Source: Strix aluco
Lineage: Eukaryota; Chordata; Aves; Strigiformes; Strigidae
Reading direction: 5' to 3'
DNA length: 64,000 bases
Assembly (NCBI RefSeq): GCF_031877795.1
Contig: NC_133932.1
Location: 91,355,994-91,419,993 of the forward strand
The stretch's first letter is position 1. The number at the start of each line of letters is the position of its first letter. The position numbers were made by a program, and so were the translations under genes. Positions 47,201 through 56,499 of the stretch are shown piece after piece. The notes beneath the pieces are model-generated. The model ran no database searches and was not told the DNA's origin. It saw nothing but the letters and a program-made list of their open reading frames with translations.

Positions 47201-48197
47201 GAAGGCAGTCCCTCTGCTGGAGAGCAGGCGTGGCCAGGGAGCCTTCCCTCGGGCGAGCCTGGGGGAGATCAGCCCGGGAGGCCTGTGCTGACAACACTTA
47301 CGGTATTAACGTTGTGGTCCTGTTCCCTCAGGGTGGCCAGCAAGTTGCCCAAGGCCAACCTGGTCCTGCTCAGACAGTTGCTGGCCCTGCTGCAAAACAT
47401 CAGCAGCAGCGCGGCCACCAGCAGGATGACTGCCGGCAACCTGGCTATCTGCGTGGGGCCAAACCTCCTGAGCCCAGCTGAGGAGGACACCCTTCCCCTG
47501 GACGTCCTGGTGCAGGCCACGGGGAAGGTACGCTCTGTTCACCAGCCGGCTACAGCCCTCTGGGCCCGCCCCAGCTTTGCTGTTCAGAGGTACCTGGCTG
47601 CCTCCTCTCTTCAGCAAACGCTTGTGGGGGAGCTGCCGGCAAGAGCAGCCCCACAGCTGCGCAGAAGCCAGGCTCAGCAGTGGGAAAGGCTGTCGCACCT
47701 AGGTGGAAACCAATGGTTTGCTGTGTGCAGGTGACGCAGCTGGTGGAGTTCCTCATTGAACACCACGAGGAACTCTTTGGGGAGGAGGTGGCTGGGCTTG
47801 CCGGCACATCGGATGAGTCACCGCTGGCACCGGGGCTGGCAGCAGCAGCAGCAGAGGTATGTCAGGGCCACAAACAGCGTGACGACCAAAGCCTCCCCCC
47901 TCAGAAGGGGGAGTGCTGCCGCCGCGGGGACAAGCAAGATCATCCACCAACCTGCAGCTCTGCAAGAGCGCAGAGTAAGGCTGAGGCAGGTTGGCCCTTG
48001 CACTTTGGCGGTGATGCCGCCAGAACTGGCTCAGCTGGGCTGTGCAAACCCATCCGAGGGATCTGCCTTTCGGAGCTGAGGTAGCAACTGGGCAGGTAGG
48101 TCCTTGCCACCTCTGACCTTCCACCTTTCCATTGCAGGTGCCACCAGTAGCCCCAGAAAGCCAACACCTCAAGAGCTCGTCTGGGGAGAGGAGGTAA
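44226..48197 (+). CDS. PH and RhoGAP domain protein, TAGAP/ARHGAP20-like (13 exons, 472 aa)
   Basis: Thirteen exons with standard GT–AG borders join into one open frame of 1,419 nt. The start is the ATG at 44,226 (G at −3 and +4). The protein has a PH domain at residues ~28–130 (RVTQGRKTRKRD…VIAK … ELWVSALQG), a basic linker with RRRG…WPFTR at ~203–214, and a RhoGAP domain at ~235–435. RhoGAP hallmarks are intact: arginine finger R273 in EGIFR (46,548–46,550), Lys309 and Arg313 in LKDFLR, and Asn390 in ICVGPN. The family accelerates GTP hydrolysis on Rho-type GTPases; TAGAP acts in T cells and ARHGAP20 downstream of Rap1. The GAP domain is closest to TAGAP as I recall it, and the PH domain gives ARHGAP20-like architecture. 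Introns are short and the gene is strongly GC-rich, unlike its neighbours. Expression and exact orthology cannot be told from sequence. Confidence 0.85.
44348..44497 (+). CDS. PH/RhoGAP gene exon 2, PH domain part 1
   Basis: Acceptor ctctgcag|G, donor TCCAA|gtaaga. It encodes VDPDPEQHC… then LLRQRVRVTQGRKTRKRDLL and DTLVIAKSK, the first strands of the PH domain. The family LFLFSD turn reads LLLSRD here. Confidence 0.8.
44698..44862 (+). CDS. PH/RhoGAP gene exon 3, PH domain part 2
   Basis: Acceptor tctgcag|A, donor TTCCA|gtgagt. It encodes RGSAPRPQLCLALGQLQVL…, an acidic run (PEEEEDK) and TNSLVLVWPCGSCVLTF, matching the family LVWP…VTF strand. Confidence 0.82.
45038..45079 (+). CDS. PH/RhoGAP gene exon 4, PH domain C-terminal helix
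   Basis: Acceptor tctgcag|C, donor CAAGG|gtaagc. It encodes HSRAEKELWVSALQG, the hallmark PH C-terminal helix with Trp. Only 42 bases; placed by phase and homology. Confidence 0.85.
45397..45481 (+). CDS. PH/RhoGAP gene exon 5
   Basis: Acceptor tacacag|G, donor AAGGCA|gtgagt. It encodes PPEGVEGARVTQLPSIKALM KELCRRKA, corresponding to the family TRVT…LLMKEL segment after the PH domain. Confidence 0.82.
45580..45633 (+). CDS. PH/RhoGAP gene exon 6
   Basis: Acceptor ttgcccag|GTG, donor GCAAAG|gtcagg (weak donor). It encodes VTTLRASSLERLVEGQAK, matching the family motif KTLSASNMEALME and the TLNANNMETLIE of human TAGAP. Confidence 0.75.
45763..45829 (+). CDS. PH/RhoGAP gene exon 7, Pro/Gly-rich linker
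   Basis: Acceptor ttcttgcag|GCG, donor CGGCTG|gtgagt, phase 1. It encodes AGAEQRPPPVPAGGKGGHGP SA. It is low in conservation; the call rests on clean borders and compatible phases. Confidence 0.65.
46101..46270 (+). CDS. PH/RhoGAP gene exon 8, basic linker and start of RhoGAP domain
   Basis: Acceptor gacagcag|GT (a NAGNAG site; the alternative start 46,098 adds one residue in frame), donor ATCCAG|gtaagc. It encodes TRSRRRGLPWPFTRQG… and ALFGRPLAALCSQDGTLPQP IQ, the conserved entry to the GAP domain. Confidence 0.85.
46497..46658 (+). CDS. PH/RhoGAP gene exon 9, arginine finger
   Basis: Acceptor cccgcag|GAC, donor TTGAAG|gtgaac; 54 codons. It encodes DLLALLHQHGPSTEGIFRLA…, with catalytic Arg at 46,548–46,550, ending LAVILK with the conserved Lys. 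Confidence 0.92.
46833..46942 (+). CDS. PH/RhoGAP gene exon 10
   Basis: Acceptor cattgcag|GAC, donor AAAGA|gtaagt. It encodes DFLRKIPSKLLEAHLYEEWM SALQKTSRQEKLAGLKE, the KDFLR-x-IP core helix of the GAP domain. Confidence 0.92.
47332..47527 (+). CDS. PH/RhoGAP gene exon 11, GPN motif
   Basis: Acceptor tccctcag|G, donor GGGAAG|gtacgc. It encodes VASKLPKANLVLLRQLLALL… and MTAGNLAICVGPNLLSP; the Asn of GPN is the second catalytic hallmark. The acceptor and first ~25 exon bases are duplicated at 43,616–43,800. Confidence 0.93.
47731..47856 (+). CDS. PH/RhoGAP gene exon 12
   Basis: Acceptor gtgtgcag|GTG, donor GCAGAG|gtatgt. It encodes VTQLVEFLIEHHEELFGEEV, the last GAP helix, which parallels VKTLVEFLIDNCFEIFGE of TAGAP, then an Ala-rich tail. 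Confidence 0.9.
48138..48197 (+). CDS. PH/RhoGAP gene terminal exon 13
   Basis: Acceptor cattgcag|GTG. It encodes VPPVAPESQHLKSSSGERR and stops at TAA 48,195–48,197. The tail is short; other family members as recalled run longer, so an alternative 3' end is possible. Confidence 0.65.
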   Translation: MPPVAPESQHLKSSSGERR

Positions 48198-48957
48198 CAT
48201 GAGCTAGCTTTGGTGAAGAGCAGAATTGTTTCATGTTTATCATGGCTTTACCTGTCTAACCATACTATTGCATGGAAAGGTTGCCAGGCTCTTCACAAGA
48301 GAGCAGGAAGAGAAGAGCGAGCTCTGAAGAGGGGAGCGATGGGCAGCCAGGCTGGAAGAGGAAGAAGCTGGAGCCAGAGCTCTCAGGGATGGGCAACTGA
48401 GGGAATCTGAGCAGGTAAGATGAACGAGAAGCCCAGGTGTGTAGCAGACCCTCTTGTCCATCTTCCAAAGGCTCTGAACACTGCTCTGAGTATAGGAGGT
48501 CTTTCCGAGGTGCACAGAGATGGCCCCAGACAGGAAGCACGCACCTGCCCTTGGGAGAACGTGTAGGTCTGGAGAAACATACCGCTCCAGCATATGTTGG
48601 CAGTGCTCCTTTTGGACTTGATGAAGCTTGTTTGTGCAAGGCTGAGCAGACACCTCGGCAAGGTCACAAGACTCACCATTTTGAGCTCTTTGACCCGCTA
48701 CCTACAGAAAGAGGCAAAGTCCCTCTTTTCTGTTCATGCCAGCTGGCAATCCTAGCACACTGGTGCTGCCTGAATCCCAAAGACGCAGTAAGGAGTTGTT
48801 CCAAAGAGCTGTAGACACTGAGATATTGGCACTGCTGAAAAACTCACGTTTCACCTGAGGAAACTGGGGGAAGAAAAAAAGAACTCAAACCTTAAAAAAA
48901 TCAAAAAAGAGCATGGTTTGCCTGCCAACCTGCCATTTTAGTGTGGGACAGTGAGGG

Positions 48958-48980
48958 CTGCTGCTGCTGCTGCTGCTGCT
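48958..48980 (+). repeat. (CTG)7 trinucleotide repeat
   Basis: Seven perfect CTG units plus CT, reading CAG on the other strand. It lies outside any recognised exon. Confidence 0.9.
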
Positions 48981-49649
48981 CGGGTTTTGGAAAGGACCCC
49001 ATCCCAGCTCCCCGGGGGCTCCCTGCCGAGACCTACTGCCTGGCAAGGGGGCACTGCACATCTCTGTCAACCTGCCGTGCCCTGAGGGCATCGCAGGCGT
49101 TGAGAAGGGGCCAAAGCAACACCGGAGTCGCTGCCAGTAAGGGTTCTCTCTCCGGTGCCAGGAACGACCCCTTTTTCATTGGACTCCCCAAAGAACGGGC
49201 AATAGAGTCATGCCTGTTCCTGCCCTCATGGTTTCACCAGCGCTTTCTGACTCTGCCCTTGTAGGGGACCATCTATTTTTGCTGCTTGGGTTCCCCAACG
49301 AGCTCTGATGCCTGGGCTTCCAGGGACACGACGCGGCCCCAGCACCACCTCGGCGGAGGCGAGGAGAGAGGCGCCGTGCCCTTCTGCGCTGGCCAGCAGA
49401 TTGCAGTCGCGCACCGCTGAGCCGCAGCGGCCCCGCACCGCCCTCAGAGCCATCCCAGCCCTCGCAGGAGGCCTTGCTGGCTCACTGCCCAGCTCCGTCA
49501 GCCAGTGCCCACCAGCCGGCACATCTCCCCAGGAGGGGAGCTGGCATGGGAACTTCAGATTACGGGGAGCATCTTACGCGTGGTGGTGCATGTCGTCTGG
49601 GAGGGACAGGAGGGACGTGCTGGCCAGGCTGCTCCAGACTAGAAAACCC

Positions 49650-50095
49650 TCCAAGTTTTACTTACAACTGCTCACTCTTGGCAGAGAGATGCTGAACCAA
49701 CGTGGATGTTGTCAGAGTCCACGGATTAGAGGAGATGACACAAAGACACTGGTGAATGCAGATGAAGAATGGTAGCTTGTCACACAACTTCCTTGTGACA
49801 TTTGTGAATGTGCGTCAAGAAGGTGGGTCGTGCCAGCAGAGCTGCACTGCTTTATGTGTACAGGAGCGAAGCACTGCACCTTTCCAAAATGCAACTAAAC
49901 TCTAGAAAAGTATTGGCCTGCCGTTGGCATGCAGCTGCATACCTCATAAACCTGTGAAGGTCAGGAAGGAAAGAGAAAATAATTTCTAAAAGAACATGCA
50001 GACGGGCAGCGGACAGGAGCATGGAATTACTCCACCGCATTTTTATTTACAGCTGCCCATTCTTGGCAGACAGATGCCGAACCAACTTGCTGAGT
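49650..50095 (+). repeat. Diverged ~45–50-bp direct repeat pair
   Basis: Copy 1 at ~49,653–49,702 and copy 2 at ~50,039–50,088 share ttacttaca/tttatttaca, ctgc.cattcttggcaga, agatg and gaaccaac. Both translate to a similar stretch, FYLQL..LGR.M.NQ. The unit extends only a little beyond this and its origin is unknown. Confidence 0.65.
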
Positions 50096-51749
50096 CCAAG
50101 CAGGGAGCACCCGCTGCAGCTCTTTGGTCGGTGCAAGTACTTGTATGCAGCACACAGCAGAATGTCCTTTCTTATCCTTCCGGCTCAAACATGACTAGCT
50201 GGCAGTTTCCAAGAGCTTGAGAACTCAGATCAGCTACAGAAAACATCCCTTTCTTGCACCTGCTCCTGCAGATCCGCTCTCTCTGGACTGAGGCAAACAC
50301 ACCCCTTTCCGTCCGTCCGTCCGTCAGAACTGGAGTTTTGAAACCAGCTTTTCCCAAAGCTCCAAGTACTTAAACAGTCTCTACTGTTTTGACACTTCAG
50401 CCCTCTACGATGTCTAACGGCGTCGAGCGCCTTTCAGAAGGGAAAACACAAGTGCCAGCCACAACAGGGGCAAGAAATGGCACGGCTGCTCTGCAGGTCT
50501 TGCAATGATTGTGCAGGGGTCAGCAGAGCACGCAAATTCAGGTGCAACTCTCCCGGCTGGCGTCTGAAGTGGTCCAGAGGCAATGCCATCTTCTCTTCAC
50601 CGCCAAACCCTCGCTTGTTACCCGCAGCAATTGCGGCCCTAAGGAATTCAAGTCCTAACTGCTCGGAGCTCTGCACTATGGCAAAACCGAGGGGATTTAG
50701 AAAGAAAATCCCTACATCATTTTTGGGAAAAGAAAAATCCCTAGGTACTCAAAAGGGAGAAACGTCAGCTGTCGAGACCTTAGTGTGGTCTTTCTTACCA
50801 TTTCCCTGCCATTCATTTGCCTGCCTCTGTGGCTGAGAACTGCCGATCAGCGTTTGGTCCGCAGTTACCAAGTGGAGTCGACGGTGCTATTGTACACGCA
50901 GCTGTCTGTTTGCTGGTGCTTGATACAGACTCAGAGCCTCTGCTAACACATTGCAATAGAACGTCGTGCCCCATTCGCTTTTCCGTAGCATGGATGTCCC
51001 AAGGCATAGCGCAACCAAAGCACTTAATAAATAGAGGATTATTTAAATGCCGTTCGGAGATGATTGCAGGTATCCCAGCCGTTTGCAAACAAAGCTGCCT
51101 CAAATCTGAGTGCTGAGTGTTTGTAATCGGACTGAACAACCGACATGGGCCTATTGCCATTGCCTTTGCTGGAATACATTGTACGGACTGTCTGCAGCCC
51201 TTAACATTTCTTCATATGTCCTTCTTTCTAAAATGTCTTACTGTTTCTTTGCAGAAATAAAGTGTCAAATGTATATGGCAGTCTCAGCATCAGTCTCGGT
51301 ATTTGGATGAGCCCCCTTGCCTTCCCTCGCCTCTCTTGCCTTGCCTCCCCATCCCTTCCCTCCCTGATGGGAATTGGGATCATAACCCACTAGTCTGAAA
51401 TTAGCAATCCAAGCAGAAATGTACTGGTTATAGGTAGCAATAGGTAAGTAATTAAATTTTAAGTTTTGGGGATCTCAACAACTTCAAAAAATTGTCCTGT
51501 ACAGGACTGGAAAATGAGCTGTATATGATGCCCCCCATGTGTGGTGAACACACTGTAAGAGGCCTTGGCAACCCAGGGGAGCTGTCACACTCCACCTTGT
51601 CTTCTTTGCCTGGCCATATCCCAACGCTTCATGCCCAGCAGCTGCTGGGCCCACGAAGCACTGACTGTTTCCTTTCTCCATTACCCTTATTCCTAGGGCA
51701 GCCTGACAGGGAGCTGCCGCAGCAGAGGGAACCGGCTCTATCAGCGATG

Positions 51750-52480
51750 AAGGCCCAGCTCCTGTGGTCGTTGCCCCAGCCTTCACTCTTGCCTTTCCTG
51801 GCCGAGCACGCGGCGGGGACGCCTCCAAGCAGCCCGGGCCTTGACACCCCGCACTGCAGCACCCAGGCGAAGGCGGTGGCCTGCCCGCCCCGGCGGCCGC
51901 GGGGGGAGGCAGGCGGCAGGAGCAGCCGCCGTTCCTCCGTGCCCTCGGCGGGACCGGGCGGGCGGCACGAGCCCGCTACCACGGCCGCGCCGCGCCGGGA
52001 CACCGCCCGCCGGCGCCCGCCTCCCGCGCGCGCAGCCGTGGGAGGGGCGGAGGGGAGGGGAGGGGGCGCGCCGCCTCGCGGCCCGCCCGCCGCCATTTTG
52101 GCTGGTTGGCGTCGCTTCCGCTGCCGGGAAGTAAACAGGGAGGGAGGGAGAGAGGGGAGCGGCGCGGCGGGACAGGCGAGGCAGCAGTGCTGGGTGAAGG
52201 AGGCGCTGGGGTTGGTTTCTGTGGAGGGGGCTGATGTGGCCGGAGCGGAGGCGTCAGCGCGGCCCGGGTCCCGGTTGATGCGAAGCACCGCAGGGAGCCG
52301 CCAGGTGAAGGGACGGGACGGGGGTGGGCGGTGGCGCAGCGGGACCTTCCCCTGGATCCCGGCTGCGCCGCCGAGGTAGGGAGGCGAGAGGGCTCCGAGC
52401 GGGGGGTGGGGCGGCGGGTCTTGGGGCCCTGCCCGGGAGCGGAGCGCTTGCCCGTGCTCTGTCAGAGCCCCGCGCCCCGG
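51750..52480 (+). promoter_or_regulatory. FBXL3: CpG island and probable FBXL3 promoter
   Basis: Dense CpG and GC-rich sequence in an otherwise AT-rich area, with no TATA box. It includes a YY1-type element (CCGCCATTTTGG at 52,090–52,101), GC boxes (ggggcgg-like, ~52,040–52,065) and an NRF1-like gcgcgcgcag at ~52,026. It lies ~4 kb upstream of the FBXL3 start codon. No CACGTG clock E-box was seen in it. Confidence 0.75.
52105..52304 (+). other. FBXL3: Probable non-coding first exon of FBXL3 (5' UTR)
   Basis: Downstream of the YY1 element the sequence runs to a plausible donor GCCAG|gtgaag at 52,304/52,305. The coding exon at 56,136 begins right after an acceptor with only one base before ATG, so at least one upstream non-coding exon must exist. 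The TSS is unknown and the start given is approximate. An alternative donor GAG|gtaggg lies at ~52,375. Confidence 0.5.
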
Positions 52481-55400
52481 GGAAGCTTCTCCGGGAGTAG
52501 CGGGGCTTAAAGCTTAGTCCTCCGTATCTATAGGGTGTCGCTGCCTCGCAGACTTCTCATAACAGTCATAAATTGGAAGTCCCTGGCTGTTCTCAGCAGA
52601 ACTAGTTGTGCGCGGCGGTTAGGGAGGGGTCAGGTGTGTGCCTGGGTCGCCCCCTCTTTAAGTCCGCTCCCCCCATTACCTCACTCCTTTTATTTCTAGA
52701 GCGGCCTTACTTCAGGTGTAAAACAACGCAACGAGCTCAGTGAGGCTTGTTCATGGGAAAGCGTTATCAGCAGGATGTAAACAGCCGTGCACAGTTTGGG
52801 TTTTTTTGAACTGCCATTGTGTTGTGTCTGCACCTTGCACAGCAATAAAAACAATGTTAAGCATGTGCTTTGCTCCTCCTCCTGCTTGGCGACTGAACTA
52901 TGTGATTGTGGTTGAACATGACTGTATTGCAAAGAAGATAGCGTGGATTGTGCCCAGATGCGGAGGTTGGAACACTGAGTTCAGAAACAAGTTGTTAGAA
53001 TAGGTTGAGAAATCTACTTGGACAATCTTAAGGAGTCGAGCGTTCTGATTTCACTTAATCTTTCTGTCCTGGTAGAGTTAGGTATGTTTGTTATTTTGGT
53101 TTGGTGTTTTTTGTTTTTTTTTTTCCCCCCTTTTCGGTCAAGATCTTAGCATTTAAAGCAAAGTTGATTATAGCAGCATTTTGGAAAAACTGATCAATCT
53201 TAAGTGTGTCCTCAGTATGCCAGAGAGAGTTAAAAGCAATATTTGATGGTTCAAGTGTTGTAAGAAGTGATAAGCAGTCATTGTTTGAGAAATAGGTTGT
53301 ACCTATACAGTAATATGCTAGCATGGAATTTTGCATCAGTGTCTTCCTTGTTGAAAAGTTATTTCTGTTGGCCTTGGATTTAAAATGGTTAGATCTTTAA
53401 ACTATCAGATACGTAAAACAAAGTGAACTGAACTGCCTAATTGCATTTGCCGGTTCCTGTATTCAGTTTGCAGAAAGGTTTACTCTCTTAAGTGGCCTTT
53501 TTTAAAAAATAAATAATTATAGGTGACTGCAAACTTCTGCATGCAAATTGCATTCTTTAAATTTTGTTTTATTGTTAGGCGTGTTAAGATGTTAAAACCA
53601 GTTATGTTTAAAAAAAAAAATTCCAATACTTCAAATTCTGACACAAGATGACAAAAATCAGATTAACAAATTAATTAGATGACAAAGCAGTTGTCTGCAA
53701 GTCTTAAAAATCATATATTTTAGTCTAGAGCTTAGACTTTGCTTTCTCTTTAGAAAAAGATCCACAAGGAGGTATTTTTGAAATCTTATGATTACTCTTT
53801 CTTTTCAATTACAGAAGCATCTGAGATGTCAGTAACAAAAAGTTTTCTGGAAATGTCTTTTCCCATCCCCTACTTTTCAAGTCAGTGGCACTTAAAACAT
53901 GTAACATCTCATTTTCTTGGAAGACTGTCACCTGAAATTCATCATCAGTATAGCTCTAGTGATGGCCATATTGTCTCTTTTCTTCACTGGCTGTCTATAA
54001 AAACTTGGGATAGTACCGCACAACTTCAGGAGTGGGTTTTGATCTGTAATCAGCATGTATTAACTACTTAGAAGTTAGTTCAGAGGTGCAACTTGTAAGT
54101 TGGCTGCTGATGACCTGGTCCACTTCTATCAGCCATGTCTCAGAGATTACTTTGCCAGCAGAAAAATTCATACAGTTTTGTCAGTGGCAGCTCACTCCTG
54201 GTCTTTCCTGGAAGAAAAAGGGGACAGGGGGAAGGAAAAAAATTGTGTCAGATGAAAAGATCAGTTACAGTAAACGTGCTGTATGTGAATCAGCTCTACT
54301 GTATGTGCACAATAGCCCCTATAATGTTGATAAGGGAGAAAATCCAGAACTTGACCCCCTAATGCAGTGATAAAAGTAGCCTACCTAACTAGAAAATTTA
54401 TGCACATATATTATCTTACTAGCAAAAGATGAGGCAGGATATCTATAGAGGAAGACTTGGAGAGCCAAGTCTAACAGTTACCTTGTGTAGTTTTTCACAG
54501 ACTAATGAGAGATGGCTTTGAAAAGACTTGAAGACATCAAACGTGTTATCCCAAATTATCTTGCATATGGTAATTGCTTGTTGTAACCTAGCTGTGGTTG
54601 TCTGGAACATGTTTGGTGTAAAGTTTAAAGGAATGTTGCATTTCAGACTAGCTTATTACAAGTACTGTTCTTGGACTATGCTTAGCAGTTATCTCAAATA
54701 CAGACATGACAGGTTTGCAGTGGATTTGCTGATCTAATTATTGATTAGTTAAGTTTAATTATTCAGTTTTCACAGTTGCAAAATCCAGTTCCTTCATCTT
54801 TTGGTTAGTTGCAGATGGTTCCAAGTCCCTCTTTGGTTTTCTTGCTTTTCTTTTGTACCAGTGAAGTCAGTGGCTCTCTCTCGGGTGGAAAGCTTTGTTT
54901 CAGCACAGGAGTCATGTTCTGCATAGTCTCACAGTCATGAGCTGTGACTCACAGTACATAGTTCTCAGGAAGCAAGAAGAGGTTTTTTCGCCCGGTAGTG
55001 TGTTGATTTTATGATTGCCCCAAAGTACTACTGGGATTAAAAGACAGAGTTGAAAAAGATTGAGAGACGAATTCTGTTCATCAGTGTTTCATGACAGAAT
55101 GTTCAGGTTTGTTTACATAATTTCATGAATAGCTTCAGACCTTAAGTGATAGCTTGCTTTTGTCATGTTAGTGGGTGGGATTGAAGTGTTTTAAAGATAG
55201 GTAAGGAGATGCTGGCTTTGAAAAAATAATCTGTGATGGATTGGATGATAAACAGTATAATTTTTTACTTGTCCATCTAGTTTATTACACTTTGTTTTCA
55301 AAAAGACTTCTAACCTTTTACTCAGTTGCAGTACATAGCAGGGAAAGTTAATTGTCCAGATCGCAAGTGAACTGGGCATATGGTAATTGTATATGTGCAA

Positions 55401-56135
55401 CTGTACATGACTGTTAAACCAGGACGATTTCACTGTGTATGAACTCCGTGTTTATCTTGCAGAAATCAAGGGGGCTGGGGCATGTTTATACATACCAAGC
55501 CCCCCCCCCCCGCCCGATTCTCTTAGCTTTTTAGAGACTGTAGTTGAATGTTTTGTAGTTTAGGGTGAGGTCTCATTCCTAGTCCTTCAGGACATGACGT
55601 GCATCACACTTAGGCTTTTAAAAATAGGTGATTGGATGCTAAATTCAATTGTAAGCTGGCATGTATGAAAGAACACACTCTGATCAAAACCCAGTTTCAG
55701 ATTTATTTCGGATGTATGTAGTGGTGGGTTTTTTCCCCTCTTTAATAATGTAATATAAGGTAGAACTTGTGTAAGTGAGACCACTATGGAAGAAGTATAT
55801 GTTACTGAGAATGAGAGAGTTTTTGCATCAGACTTGCTGAATTTAATCTGAGTTTGAAGAAAGTTTGCTGACTCTTCTGTAACCCCTTTTTTTGTGGGTT
55901 GAAACTTCCAGACTGTTACTAGAAATCTTTCATAATCCCTATTACTAGTTAGTTGGGAAAACAAATGCACGCCAATGTTCTCGATGAAATGTTTTTAAGG
56001 ATACTGATTTAAAATGGATGCATAGAGAAAATATGGTTTTTTCACCTCCACAGTTCTCTATTAATATTGTTCTTTTCAGCTCCATTGTTACATTTACAAG
56101 ATACATAGATTATCTTTTTTTAATTATTTTTATAG
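52305..56135 (+). other. FBXL3: FBXL3 intron 1 (5' UTR intron)
   Basis: AT-rich sequence ending in ttatttttatag before the first coding exon. It contains an 11-base C run at 55,500–55,510 and no recognisable gene. A further small non-coding exon could hide here. Confidence 0.5.
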
Positions 56136-56136
56136 A

Positions 56137-56499
56137 ATGAAACGAGGAAGGAGAAGTAATGAGGCCAACAGCAGTTCATCTGAAGAGACAACTGAGAGAG
56201 AATCCAAGAGACACAAGATTATAGATCAGAAAACCATAGTTGTGCAGAGTCCTGACTGGGCGAACCTGCTTCAAGACATTATCCTGCAGGTGTTTCAGTA
56301 CTTGCCCCTTCTGGATCGTGCTCATGCATCACAGGTCTGCCGAAGCTGGAACCAAGTGTTTCATATGCCTGATCTCTGGAGGTGTTTTGAGTTTGAACTG
56401 AATCAACCAGCTACGTCTTACTTGAGGGCTACGCATCCTGAACTAATCAAGCAAATAATAAAGAGGCATTCCAATCACCTGCAGTATGTCAGCTTCAAG
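56137..56499 (+). CDS. FBXL3: FBXL3 coding exon 1, F-box
   Basis: The exon begins at 56,136 (acceptor tttttatag|A) with ATG at 56,137; donor TTCAAG|gtagtg; 121 codons. It holds the basic N-terminus, the complete F-box and the start of the LRR region (…[12 protein letters not shown]). Confidence 0.97.

Larger units (their letters stand above)
48198..51750. other. Intergenic stretch between the PH/RhoGAP gene and FBXL3
   Basis: GC-rich to ~49.6 kb, then mixed. Contents: a (CTG)7 run at 48,958–48,980, a diverged direct repeat at ~49,653/~50,039, and (CCGT)4 at ~50,309–50,325. AATAAA hexamers occur at ~51,025 and ~51,257 but are far from the RhoGAP stop. Several open frames on both strands look like composition effects. 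No gene is recognised. Confidence 0.5.

Noticed and set aside
49308-49775. 155-codon + strand open frame
   Set aside because: GC-rich, no recognisable domain, ends in the diverged repeat. Kept only as a repeat observation.
51020-51262. AATAAA hexamers as the poly(A) signal of the RhoGAP gene
   Set aside because: They lie ~3 kb after the stop codon with no evidence linking them; the real 3' end cannot be set from sequence.
51492-52379. 295-codon + strand open frame and the 219-codon − strand frame at 51,629–52,288
   Set aside because: Both lie over the CpG island and are Arg/Pro/Ala-rich, as any frame through such DNA would be. No domain seen.
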